DNA of 43,775 nucleotides from Pseudomonadota bacterium (GTDB taxonomy: Bacteria > Pseudomonadota > Gammaproteobacteria > Burkholderiales > Thiobacillaceae). The stretch is from contig JAUYFG010000310.1 in NCBI GenBank assembly GCA_030690985.1, forward strand, positions 1-43,775, given 5' to 3'. Shown piece after piece: positions 26,566 to 34,735 of the stretch. The first letter of the stretch is position 1; every line of letters begins with the position of its first letter. A program made the translations under genes and the position numbers. Under the pieces are notes generated by a model. It made no database searches. It was not told the origin of the DNA and was given only the letters and a program-made list of their open reading frames with translations.

Positions 26566-27527
26566 CACGTGCCCTTAATAAAAACGCCGGGCCGGGCCGC
26601 GCTGGGGGCTTGGCGCTTCATGTCCGCCTCTGCGGTCATCCGGCAATACAACCACATGCGCTGCCAATATTGTTCGAATTCGAGTGCTTCACCAACCGGC
26701 TGGCTGGTAAGCCGTTCCGCCATTATGCCCATTTCCGGGCTTCTGCCCGCGCTTCTGCCAGCGCTTCTGCCAGGACTCCCGCCCGCCACATGGGTGCGTG
26801 TTTGCGTATATCCGATCACGTCGGCGTCCGCCTGGATCGGGTGCGCGCCTTCGCGCCGGCGCGGCAGGGTGCCGAGAAAATCGCACTGGATACCGAGAAA
26901 ACGTTGCGCGGTTTCCCGCAGGGCGACAAACAGCGACTCACCCGCCGCCGCTTCCGCACCTTCCACGACCACCAGCCAGGCACTGCCCGGCCATACCGTG
27001 TGCGCGCTCTTCATGACGGTGTAGGCCTCGGCCAGACGGGCTTTGGCGCCGGGCAGCACCAGCACGCGCAAATCCGCCGTGGCCGAGAGGCCTTGCCCGG
27101 AACCGGGCGTGCTGTTGAGCAGCAGCCACTGCGGCGCCTCCGTGTGGCTGCGCCAGCCATCCGCAAGCTGCAAGACTTCGCGCTCGTCCATGTGCGCCAG
27201 AGCTTTGACGCCATCCTGCGCGGCGAGTAGATCGACCCCCTGGCCGGCAGACTGGATGGCTTGCGCCAGATGCCCAGCGCGGACGCCGTCGGCCAGCGTG
27301 TGGCGGGTCAGAATGCCGAGCAGCGAAGCCACGTTATGCGGCGCGGCGGCCTCGTCCAGAATCAGCGCCCGGCTGCCGCGTCGCCCCAGCGCCAGCGCCA
27401 TGCCGGCGGTGAAGCGGGCATTGCGGCGGGCATCCGGGCCGAGAATGCCGACGGCGCGAAACGTCTGGTCGGTGGCGAACAGGCGGCGCAGGCCGGTGGC
27501 CTGATCGAGCGGATCAGCGAGCCGCAC
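26565..27527 (-). CDS. fleN: FleN/FlhG-like flagellar number regulator with degenerate nucleotide site
   Basis: Position between flhF and fliA and the start PLDQATGLRRLF identify this as the FleN/FlhG gene, a MinD-type ATPase that limits flagellar number and antagonises FleQ. The expected deviant Walker A (KGGxGKT) is absent. In its place, near residues 28-40, the sequence reads GILGPDARRNARF, with no GK[ST]. The DALILD-type Walker B is replaced by RALILDEAAAP. ATP-dependent dimerisation is therefore doubtful. Residues about 252-262 hold an Arg/Ser/Ala tandem encoded by a 12-base direct repeat. GTG at 27527 has GGGGAG six bases upstream and overlaps flhF by 14 bases. The protein may be a divergent, nucleotide-free relative. 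Confidence 0.75.
   Translation of the reverse strand: MRLADPLDQATGLRRLFATDQTFRAVGILGPDARRNARFTAGMALALGRRGSRALILDEAAAPHNVASLLGILTRHTLADGVRAGHLAQAIQSAGQGVDLLAAQDGVKALAHMDEREVLQLADGWRSHTEAPQWLLLNSTPGSGQGLSATADLRVLVLPGAKARLAEAYTVMKSAHTVWPGSAWLVVVEGAEAAAGESLFVALRETAQRFLGIQCDFLGTLPRRREGAHPIQADADVIGYTQTRTHVAGGSPGRSAGRSAGRSPEMGIMAERLTSQPVGEALEFEQYWQRMWLYCRMTAEADMKRQAPSAARPGVFIKGT
26741..26773. repeat. 12-base direct repeat inside fleN
   Basis: Unit CGCTTCTGCCAG (or close variants) is repeated about two and a half times, encoding the GRSAGRSA tract. It was probably made by replication slippage. Confidence 0.6.
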
Positions 27528-28968
27528 CCAGGGCTCCCCGTGCGCCTATGGATTCGACGGCGGCGAGGGCGTTTTCCTGCGCCGCCGCCATCAGGATGGG
27601 GTAATCGCCTTCTTCCTGGGTGAACGGCGAATCTGTCTGATTCACCCGGAAGGCGCGGTCGGCCAGATAGGTGGGGTTGGCCTGATGCAGGTCTTCCGGC
27701 ACCCGCTGGCCGTTGGTGACGTAGTGCAGCGGCAGTTCGTGGCGGATCGCCACGTCCAGCACCGGGCCGAAGGTCAGCGCTTCATCGATCTTGGTGAGGA
27801 TGCAGCCGATCAGGCCGGGGCCGCTGTAGGCGCGCGCCACTTCTTCCAGGGTCACGCCCTGGCAGGGTGCGCCCAGCAGCAGCAGGCGTTTCACGCCGCG
27901 CTCTTCGCCGTCGCTTTCGCCACAGAGCAGGGCGATCTGTTCCGCCACCCGTTTGTCGCGCTGGCTCATGCCGACGGTGTCGATCAATACCAGGTGGCGG
28001 CTGGACAGATCGGCCAGGGTCAGTTCCAGATCGCCCTCGTCGCGCACGGCGAATACCGGCGTGCCAAGAATACGGCCGTAGATGCGCAACTGGTCCTGGG
28101 CACCGATCCGATAGGTGTCGGTGGTGACCAGTGCGACCTTGGTGGCGCCGTGGCGCAACACCGCGCGCGCGGCCAGTTTGGCGACGGTGGTGGTCTTGCC
28201 CACCCCGGTCGGACCCACCAGGGCGTAGACGCCACCGCGTTCGACGAGGTCTTCCTCCGGGCCGGCGATACGCAGGTTGTGGCCGATGGCGGACTTCACC
28301 CACTTGAGCGCGCGATTCAGGTCGGCTTCCTCGCGCGGCAGGCTGTCCAGCAACTGGCGCGCGAAGGCACTGGAGAACCCGGCGGCGAGCAGGCGCTTCA
28401 TGGTTTCGGCGCGCAACGGGTCGCGCCGGGTCATGTCGCCCCAGGCGAAGCCGGCCAGTTGCCCTTCCACCAGGCCGCGCAACATACGGATTTCGCGCGC
28501 CAGTTCATGCACCTCGGGCTGTGCCGGCGCTGCCTCCGGCTGCGCTGCTACCGCCGCAGTCACGGGCGCCACCGGCTTCGGCTGCGGCGCGCCGGCCTGC
28601 TGGGCGGCGGCGCGGCTATGCACCTGGCGGGCCGGGGAAGGGCGGATCAATGAGGCATCGCGTTGCGCCAGGTAGTCCGCGAAGGCGGTGAGCTGCGGGC
28701 TGGCGTCCCCCAGCGTCATTTGCTGCGGTGGCGGCGGTTCCGGTGGCGGGGGGGCGGTGGAGCGGGGGGGGCGAGGGGAGTGGGTCAGCACGGTGCCGGC
28801 CGGCTCGGCCTGCGCGGTCAGACTCGCCATGTCCAGATCGGCCACGGCGATGATTTCCACGCCGCCCGCCACCTGCCGGTTGGACAGGATGATGGCGTTG
28901 GCGCCCAGCGCGTCGCGCACCTGGCGCAGGGCGTCGCGGGTGGTGGTGGCGTAGAACTTTTTGATCAT
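27514..28968 (-). CDS. flhF: Flagellar SRP-like GTPase FlhF
   Basis: A 484-residue GTPase that helps place polar flagella. The N-terminal B domain starts MIKKFYATTTRDALRQVRDALG. It is followed by a Pro-rich linker (about 65-150), then the N domain and the G domain. G1 is GPTGVGKTT near 252, G2/G3 include TTDTYRIGAQDQL and DTVGMSQRD, and G4 is TKIDEA. The linker contains a run of prolines encoded by a C/G-rich low-complexity stretch near 28730-28770. The stop overlaps fleN. A family D palindrome lies between flhA and flhF. Polar flagellation is inferred from the flhF-fleN pair. Confidence 0.95.
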   Translation of the reverse strand: MIKKFYATTTRDALRQVRDALGANAIILSNRQVAGGVEIIAVADLDMASLTAQAEPAGTVLTHSPRPPRSTAPPPPEPPPPQQMTLGDASPQLTAFADYLAQRDASLIRPSPARQVHSRAAAQQAGAPQPKPVAPVTAAVAAQPEAAPAQPEVHELAREIRMLRGLVEGQLAGFAWGDMTRRDPLRAETMKRLLAAGFSSAFARQLLDSLPREEADLNRALKWVKSAIGHNLRIAGPEEDLVERGGVYALVGPTGVGKTTTVAKLAARAVLRHGATKVALVTTDTYRIGAQDQLRIYGRILGTPVFAVRDEGDLELTLADLSSRHLVLIDTVGMSQRDKRVAEQIALLCGESDGEERGVKRLLLLGAPCQGVTLEEVARAYSGPGLIGCILTKIDEALTFGPVLDVAIRHELPLHYVTNGQRVPEDLHQANPTYLADRAFRVNQTDSPFTQEEGDYPILMAAAQENALAAVESIGARGALGAAR

Positions 28969-28978
28969 CGGTCAGTGA

Positions 28979-29056
28979 GTAGCCCGGATGGAGCGACAGC
29001 GGAATCCGGGATGGCACAGGCACACCCGGATTCCGCTAAAGCTGCATCCGGGCTAC
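28979..29056. repeat. Palindromic repeat family D, uninterrupted copy
   Basis: Arms GTAGCCCGGATGGAGCGACA / complement in the flhA-flhF gap. It shows what the family looks like without the cassette found at 3605-3659. Confidence 0.88.
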
Positions 29057-29068
29057 AGGTCTTCATCG

Positions 29069-31144
29069 TCATGGATTACCGCCGATCAGGCTGGTAATGC
29101 GGATGGTCTTGCCATCCGGGACTTCAGCGTGGGAGAGCACCTTGAGACCCGGCGCCGAGCGGCGCAGAAAGCGCGCGAGGATGGCGCGAATGGCGGGCGG
29201 AGACAACAAGACGGCGGGTAATCCTGCATTTTCCTGGCGTTCCACAGCCTGCACCGTTTCCCGCACCAGACGTTCAGCCAAACCGGGTTCCAGTCCGGCC
29301 CCCGCGTCTCCCCGGGTGGCCAAGGCCTGCATCAGGATGTGCTCCAGGTTGGGCTCAAGGGCCATTACCGGCAATTCCTGCGCTCCTCCAAAGGTATCGG
29401 AAATGATAGCACGGCCCAGCGCGGCCCTTACGGCGGCGGTCAGTTCGTCCGGGTCCTGGGTGCGGCCGGCATGTTCGGCCAGGGTTTCCAGAATGCTGCG
29501 CATGTCGCGGATATGAACCTGCTCTTCCAGCAGGTTTTGCAGGACTTTCTGGATGCCGGTGACGGAGATCAGCTTGGGGGTGAGGTCTTCCACCAGCTTG
29601 GGATATTGCTTGGCGACGTGGTCCAGGAGTTGCTGGGTTTCCTCGCGGCCGAGCAGTTCCGGCGCATGTTCGTTGATGACCTTGGTCAGATGGGTGGCGA
29701 CCACGGTGCCGGTATCCACCACGGTGTAGCCATAGGTCTGTGCCTGGTCGCGCAGGCTGGCCTCGATCCACACCGCCGGCAGGCCGTAGGCCGGATCGGT
29801 AGCGACCTGGCCCGGTACCGCGCCGAGGACACGGCCGGGATTGATCGCCAGGTACTTGCCGGCGATGGCCTCGCCTTCGGCCACGGTGACGCCTTTCAGG
29901 GTGACGCGATAGCTGTTGGGCTTGAGTTGCAGGTTGTCGCGGATATGCACGGCGGGCACCAGGAAGCCGAGATCCTGGGCGATCTTCTTGCGAATGCCGC
30001 GGATTCGCCGCAGCAGATCGCCGTCCTGATGCCGATCCACCAGCGGCACCAGCCGGTAACCCACTTCCAGACCCAGGCGATCCACCGCCGCCACGTCATG
30101 CCAGCCGACTTCCACCGGCTCCTCCGGCTGCACGGGGCCGGCTTCGACCGGCACCGCCTCCGCTTCGGCGCGCTTACGTTGCAGCAGCATGTAGCCGGCG
30201 CCGGCCAGGGTGCCGCCGATCAACAGGAAAGCGGTGTGCGGCATGCCGGGGATCAATCCCATCAGGGCGAGGATGCCGGCGGTAAGGAAAATGGCCTGCG
30301 GGCGGCCGAACATCTGGGTGAGGATCTGCTGGTTGAGGTCTTCCTCGCTGGACACGCGCGAGACCACGATGCCCGCTGCCGTGGAGATCACCAGGGCGGG
30401 AATCTGCGCCACCAGACCGTCGCCGATCGCCAGCAGGGTGTAGGTCTCCGCCGCCTGGGCCAGGCCGAGATCATGCTGCGCCACGCCGACGATCAGGCCG
30501 CCGATGACGTTGATCAGCATGATGATGATGCCGGCCACCGCATCGCCGCGCACGAACTTGGAAGCGCCGTCCATGGAGCCATAGAAATCGGCTTCCTGGG
30601 AGATTTCCAGGCGGCGGCGGCGGGCATCGTCCTCGCCGATGAGGCCGGCGTTGAGGTCGGCGTCGATGGCCATCTGCTTGCCGGGCATGGCGTCCAGGGT
30701 GAAGCGCGCGCTGACCTCGGCGATGCGGCCGGCACCCTTGGTGATGACCATGAAATTGATCAGTACCAGGATGAGGAACACGATCAGGCCCACGGCGTAA
30801 TTGCCGCCCACCAGGAAATGCCCGAACGCCTCGATCACCTTGCCCGCCGCGTCGGTGCCGGTGTGGCCTTCCATGAGCACCACGCGGGTGGAGGCCACAT
30901 TGAGCGACAGGCGCAGCAGCGTGGTCAGCAGCAGTACCGTGGGGAACACCGAGAATTCCAGCGGCTTCAGGGTGTACAGGCTGATCAGCAGCACGATCAT
31001 CGCCAGCGCGATGTTGAAGGTGAACAGGATGTCCAGCAGGAAGGGCGGCAGCGGCAGCACCATCATGGCCAGGATCATGAGCACCAGGATGGGCGCGCCG
31101 AGCTTCTGCCAGTTCATGGCGTGCTTGAAAGTGGCTTCAGCCAT
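29069..31144 (-). CDS. flhA: Flagellar export gate protein FlhA
   Basis: A 691-residue core of the flagellar type III export gate. The N-terminal half has about eight membrane helices, including the conserved cytoplasmic FHIPEP loop region (ARFTLDAMPGKQMAIDADLN). The C-terminal cytoplasmic half (about 345 onward) forms the nonameric ring that docks chaperone-substrate complexes. ATG at 31144 has GAGG about eight bases upstream; a TTG one codon earlier is an alternative. A family B repeat lies between flhB and flhA. The C-terminus SLIGGNP matches no particular family tail. Confidence 0.96.
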   Translation of the reverse strand: MAEATFKHAMNWQKLGAPILVLMILAMMVLPLPPFLLDILFTFNIALAMIVLLISLYTLKPLEFSVFPTVLLLTTLLRLSLNVASTRVVLMEGHTGTDAAGKVIEAFGHFLVGGNYAVGLIVFLILVLINFMVITKGAGRIAEVSARFTLDAMPGKQMAIDADLNAGLIGEDDARRRRLEISQEADFYGSMDGASKFVRGDAVAGIIIMLINVIGGLIVGVAQHDLGLAQAAETYTLLAIGDGLVAQIPALVISTAAGIVVSRVSSEEDLNQQILTQMFGRPQAIFLTAGILALMGLIPGMPHTAFLLIGGTLAGAGYMLLQRKRAEAEAVPVEAGPVQPEEPVEVGWHDVAAVDRLGLEVGYRLVPLVDRHQDGDLLRRIRGIRKKIAQDLGFLVPAVHIRDNLQLKPNSYRVTLKGVTVAEGEAIAGKYLAINPGRVLGAVPGQVATDPAYGLPAVWIEASLRDQAQTYGYTVVDTGTVVATHLTKVINEHAPELLGREETQQLLDHVAKQYPKLVEDLTPKLISVTGIQKVLQNLLEEQVHIRDMRSILETLAEHAGRTQDPDELTAAVRAALGRAIISDTFGGAQELPVMALEPNLEHILMQALATRGDAGAGLEPGLAERLVRETVQAVERQENAGLPAVLLSPPAIRAILARFLRRSAPGLKVLSHAEVPDGKTIRITSLIGGNP

Positions 31145-31157
31145 CAAGCCACCTCAA

Positions 31158-31239
31158 GTAGGATGGGTTGAGCGATAGCGAAACCCATCATGGCGACGGC
31201 ACGCTGGGTGATGGGTTTCGCTCGCGTTCAACCCCTCCC
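31158..31239. repeat. Palindromic repeat family B, copy 2, overlapping the end of flhB
   Basis: Left arm intact (GTAGGATGGGTTGAGCGATA); right arm degenerate. The flhB stop at 31188-31190 lies inside it, so the last residues of FlhB are repeat-encoded. Confidence 0.8.
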
Positions 31240-32366
31240 GCAGGGTGGCCGCTCGCCGGGTCCAGTTTCGCCGGCACCTGCCAATCCGTCGGTGCGGTCG
31301 GCTGCATCTGCCGCTGCAACTGGTAGACATAGGCCAGCACCTGCGCCACCGCCGTGAACAACGTGGCGGGGATGGCCTCGCCGACTTCCACGTGGCGATG
31401 CAGGGCGCGCGCCAGGGGCGGCGCCTCGACGATGGGTATCCGGTGCTCCCGCGCCAATTCCTTGATTCGCTCGGCTACCAGTTGCGAGCCCTTGGCCACC
31501 ACCAGGGGGGCGGCCATCGCGTTCTCCTCGTACTTGAGCGCCACCGCGAAATGCAGCGGGTTGGTCACCACCACATCCGCCTTGGGCACCGCCTGCATCA
31601 TCCGGCGGCGCGCAGCCTCGCGTTGCAGGGAACGGATGCGCGCCTTGATCTGCGGGTCGCCCTCGGTCTCCTTCGACTCCTTGCGCACTTCCTCCTTGGT
31701 CATGCGCAGTCCGTGGTGGTAATTCCAGATCTGGAACGGCACATCGAGGGCAACGATCAAGGCGAAAGCCGACGCCGCCGCCAGGAAGGTGAACAGGGTG
31801 ATCTGGGCGAAATGCGCGGCGGCGGCCTCCAGCGGCTCCGCCGACAGGGTGAGGATGCCCTCGCGTTGCTTCCAGATCATCCAGCCCGCCACCCCGGCGA
31901 TCAGGCCGCCTTTCATCAGCGCCTTGAATAATTCCACCAACGACTGGCGCGAGAACATGCGCGCCACGCCGGAGAAGAAATTGAGCTTGGACAGATCGAA
32001 TTCCAGCGCCTTGGGCGAGAACACCCAGCCGGAAATCATCAGATTGGCCGCCACCGCCGCGATCACCACGCCCAATGCCAGCGGCAGGAAGAGCACCAAG
32101 CCATCGAAGCTGGCCTGCATGAGGGCGCGCCCCATCATGTCGGGGCTGGCGACATCGACCAGACCGAAACGCATGCCGTTCTGCATCACCCGATACAGGC
32201 CCTGGAACATGAAGACGCCGAGAAACGAGACCACCCCGGCACTCATCAGCAGCACGGCGAGCGAGGCGAGCTCGCGCGAACGCGGCACATTGCCACGCTC
32301 ACGCGCCTGCTCCAGCTTGCGCCCGGACGCTGCTTCCGTTTTTTCGAGATCGCTGTCTTCCGCCAT
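31188..32366 (-). CDS. flhB: Flagellar export switch protein FlhB
   Basis: A 392-residue membrane protein that switches export specificity from rod/hook to filament. Four membrane helices lie in the first 210 residues, followed by the cytoplasmic autocleaving domain. The cleavage site, normally NPTH, reads Asn269-Pro270-Leu271-His272 (VVTNPLHFAVALKY). The Asn-Pro bond remains, but the Thr is replaced by Leu. The last roughly 15 residues (after LDPASGHP) are encoded by a family B palindrome and end within it. The start MAEDSDLEKTE is typical; GAGG lies directly before the ATG, which is unusually close. The gene leads the flagellar block. Confidence 0.93.
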   Translation of the reverse strand: MAEDSDLEKTEAASGRKLEQARERGNVPRSRELASLAVLLMSAGVVSFLGVFMFQGLYRVMQNGMRFGLVDVASPDMMGRALMQASFDGLVLFLPLALGVVIAAVAANLMISGWVFSPKALEFDLSKLNFFSGVARMFSRQSLVELFKALMKGGLIAGVAGWMIWKQREGILTLSAEPLEAAAAHFAQITLFTFLAAASAFALIVALDVPFQIWNYHHGLRMTKEEVRKESKETEGDPQIKARIRSLQREAARRRMMQAVPKADVVVTNPLHFAVALKYEENAMAAPLVVAKGSQLVAERIKELAREHRIPIVEAPPLARALHRHVEVGEAIPATLFTAVAQVLAYVYQLQRQMQPTAPTDWQVPAKLDPASGHPAGGVERERNPSPSVPSP

Positions 32367-32419
32367 CCTCGGGTCCGGTTTGGTGCCGGCTCAAGGTGTT
32401 GATAATGGCGGCGAGTCTA

Positions 32420-32639
32420 GCAGCCTGTCGGACTTTGGAATCGTCGGCTGCGAAACGACCGCAGCGGACCATTTTTCACCAGCTTCTTGCACCCGCAAGG
32501 GGTACGCCGGATTCGTAAGCGCTAAAGCGCCAACGACTCCGCTGCACCATAGTTCGACTATGCGGCTGCAAATCCGGCAAAAACCAGCCTCGCCGGGGCC
32601 GCTTTTCGCTATCGACGACCAAAGTCCGACAGGCTGCCA
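32420..32639. mobile_element. MITE-like element (family J) with terminal inverted repeats and a nested cassette
   Basis: Ends are AGCCTGTCGGACTTTGG and its exact complement CCAAAGTCCGACAGGCT, about 220 bp apart. The interior has no reading frame of note. A family I cassette (32491-32545) is inserted in it. Size, terminal repeats and lack of a transposase suggest a non-autonomous miniature element. Confidence 0.6.
32491..32545 (+). repeat. Nested cassette (family I), copy 3
   Basis: Begins ACCCGCAAGGGGTACGCCGG and ends CGACTCCGCTGC. It lies between CTTGC and ACCATAG inside the family J element. Confidence 0.8.
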
Positions 32640-32674
32640 GTTAATCTCAAGCCGGCAGAGCCGGAACCCAACAG

Positions 32675-32710
32675 GTAGCCCGGATGCAGCCTTCGCTGCA
32701 TCCGGGCTTC
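32675..32710. repeat. Minimal family D hairpin
   Basis: GTAGCCCGGATGCAGC joined through a four-base loop to GCTGCATCCGGGCTTC. It is the shortest form of family D in the window. Confidence 0.8.
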
Positions 32711-32751
32711 CAATCTGGTCATGCCGATTGGCCGCCCCGGGTCCATGAAAC

Positions 32752-32828
32752 GTAGGATGTGGTGAGCGATAGCGAACCGCATCAGGCAGCGGGGTTGATG
32801 CGGTTCGCTATCGCTCACCACATCCTAC
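32752..32828. repeat. Palindromic repeat family B variant
   Basis: Arms GTAGGATGTGGTGAGCGATA / complement with compensating changes relative to family B (GTGGTG/CACCAC instead of GGGTTG/CAACCC). Both arms changed together, which indicates selection or copying that keeps pairing. Confidence 0.85.
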
Positions 32829-32857
32829 GACTGCGCATGAAATGCGACGTTACCGGG

Positions 32858-34666
32858 TCAATGCCGACCCGGCACCACGCCGAGTTGCGGCATGTCCGCC
32901 AGGCCCACTTCCCGCGCATGTTCGACGAAACCCTTGTTACGCCAGAAGAAGGCGCCGGGCATGGTGGTGGGGATGACCAGCACGTAGAACAGGGCACGGC
33001 CCAGGATGGCGGTGGCGAGTACGGTCAGCGCCAGCGGGAGGAACAGCGCCGGACTGTCTGTGAGCGCCGCGCCCAGCGCCAGCAGCAGGCTCAGGCCGAG
33101 GAGGCCGTTGCGCAGCCAGTAGGCATGGCCGAAGGTCGTGGTCTGTTCGTAGAACGAGGCATCGCCCTCCTCGCCCCGGCCACGCAGATCGCGGACATGG
33201 GCGAGCAGGCCGACGCCTTCCAGCAACAGCGCCGATGCGATCAGGCTGGCCAGGCCGCGGCCGAGGTCCGGTGTCAGCGCGTCGAAGCTCATGGCGATCA
33301 AGGCCAGCAGCAGCGCGCCAAGCCCCAGCGCGGTGCCGGAGAAGGCGGCGCCGGTGTGCCAGTGGTCCCAGAACGGCCGCGCCGGGATGCGGTAGAGCTT
33401 GATCATGTAGTAGCCGCCGAAGGCCAGCCCGAGCAGGCCGGCGGCGGTGGCAAGCTGTTTCAACGCACTGGCGAAGGGGAAGCCGTCGACCACGCTGAAC
33501 AAGCCATAGCCCGACAGCCCGGCGAAGAACAGCGACACCCCGGCGATCTCGCGGCTGACCGGCGACAGCCGCCAGTTGTTGAAACCGCGATAGAAACGCA
33601 TCGGCTTGCCCAGGTGCAGGTTGAGTTTGACCAGGCCGAAGGTCATCAGCGCCAGCATCGCGCCCACGGCGGGCAGATAGGCGGCACTGCCGATGAACTC
33701 GATGACCGCCGCCACGCCCAGCCAGGCGCCCAGGGCCAGCATCAGAAAGGCGCCCATCGCGGCCTGCACGCACAGGGTAAAGACGATGTGCGCGTTCTCA
33801 TGCGAACCGAGCAGCTTGGCCAGGTTCCATTCCCGTTTGAAAGCGTGTTTCGGGTCCAGCACCGGGCGGAACGCGCCGTCGCTACCGTTTTTGCCATCCT
33901 CGCGGTGGTATTTCACCGGCGTGCTGTCCACCCGCACCATGTCGCGCTGCGTGGACCGGGTCTGCTGGAAGCGGATATTGGGGTGAGTGATGTCGGGACT
34001 CGGGAAGCCGGGGATTTCGGCTCTGGCCTGGCTGCGCCCTTGCGGAATGTTCTCGATGACGCCGAAGTCCAGCGCATTGCCCAGGCAGGCCGATACACAG
34101 GACGGTTTCAGGCCGACTTCGAGACGGTCCACGCACATGTTGCACTTGGACACCTCGCCCTTGATCGGATCGAGCTGAGGCGCGTTGTACGGGCACACCC
34201 AGGTGCAATAGCCGCAGCCGAAACAGATGTCCGGGTCCTGCAACACTGCGCCGTATTCCGCGAACTTGGTGTAGGCGCGGGTCGGGCAGCCTTTCAGGCA
34301 GACCGGGTCATCGCAATGGTTGCAGGCCATGGAGATGTTGAGGCGCTGGTAGTTCGGATAGGTGCCGCCCTCGACGAAGCCCACCGAGCGGAAGGCGATA
34401 TGCGCCGGGTTGTCGTTCTTCTCCGAACAGGCCGCCTCGCAGGCATGGCAGGCGATGCAGTTATCGGCGTTGAAGTAGAAACCGTGCTGCTTGTAGCGAT
34501 TGGGGTTGGCGCCGATGCCCGCATCGCCGTTGATGTTGAGGCTCAGGCCACGCAGTTCATGGCCTGCCGGCACAGTCTCGATGGACTTGCCGTAGCGGTT
34601 TTGCAGCTTGCTGCCGGTGTCTTGCAAGCGCGCGTAATCGGGCTCGTTGGGGCGGATGGGGAACAT
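32858..34666 (-). CDS. Fused four-cluster ferredoxin subunit and DmsC-type membrane anchor
   Basis: A 602-residue fusion of an electron-transfer subunit and a membrane anchor of the DMSO-reductase type. Residues about 60-230 hold four cysteine motifs for [4Fe-4S] clusters: CIACHACEAAC, CNHCDDPVCLKGCP, CFGCGYCTWVCP and CNMCVDRLEVGLKPSCVSAC. From about 300 a hydrophobic domain with roughly eight helices resembles DmsC, which binds quinol. No Tat or Sec signal is present, so the ferredoxin part faces the cytoplasm. ATG at 34666 has GAGAGG about seven bases upstream. The gene follows a cytoplasmic molybdoenzyme gene, with which it should form a membrane-bound complex. DmsB and DmsC are more often separate proteins. 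Confidence 0.85.
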   Translation of the reverse strand: MFPIRPNEPDYARLQDTGSKLQNRYGKSIETVPAGHELRGLSLNINGDAGIGANPNRYKQHGFYFNADNCIACHACEAACSEKNDNPAHIAFRSVGFVEGGTYPNYQRLNISMACNHCDDPVCLKGCPTRAYTKFAEYGAVLQDPDICFGCGYCTWVCPYNAPQLDPIKGEVSKCNMCVDRLEVGLKPSCVSACLGNALDFGVIENIPQGRSQARAEIPGFPSPDITHPNIRFQQTRSTQRDMVRVDSTPVKYHREDGKNGSDGAFRPVLDPKHAFKREWNLAKLLGSHENAHIVFTLCVQAAMGAFLMLALGAWLGVAAVIEFIGSAAYLPAVGAMLALMTFGLVKLNLHLGKPMRFYRGFNNWRLSPVSREIAGVSLFFAGLSGYGLFSVVDGFPFASALKQLATAAGLLGLAFGGYYMIKLYRIPARPFWDHWHTGAAFSGTALGLGALLLALIAMSFDALTPDLGRGLASLIASALLLEGVGLLAHVRDLRGRGEEGDASFYEQTTTFGHAYWLRNGLLGLSLLLALGAALTDSPALFLPLALTVLATAILGRALFYVLVIPTTMPGAFFWRNKGFVEHAREVGLADMPQLGVVPGRH

Positions 34667-34680
34667 GTTGTGGCCTCTCG

Positions 34681-34731
34681 GTAGGGTGCGCCATGCGCAC
34701 CATTCACATCGGTGCGCATGGCGCACCCTAC
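34681..34731. repeat. Palindromic repeat family H (GTAGGGTGCGCCATGCGCAC type)
   Basis: Near-perfect hairpin with arms of about 23 bases in the gap between the molybdoenzyme and anchor genes. A half copy (GTGCGCGCGGCGCACCCTAC) lies at 37299-37318. Confidence 0.85.
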
Positions 34732-34735
34732 GTAA

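Larger units (their letters stand above)
32367..32857. other. Gene-free repeat-packed gap between the nitrate and flagellar blocks
   Basis: No gene is seen in these 491 bases. They hold, in order, a long element with 18-base terminal inverted repeats (with a nested cassette), a minimal family D hairpin and a family B variant. I saw no credible sigma-54 or sigma-70 promoter for flhB here. Confidence 0.75.

Noticed and set aside
29339-31171. A 610-codon open frame opposite flhA, and similar long frames opposite parE, tldD and flhF
   Set aside because: The same shadow composition and no start or domain support; the sense genes are unambiguous.
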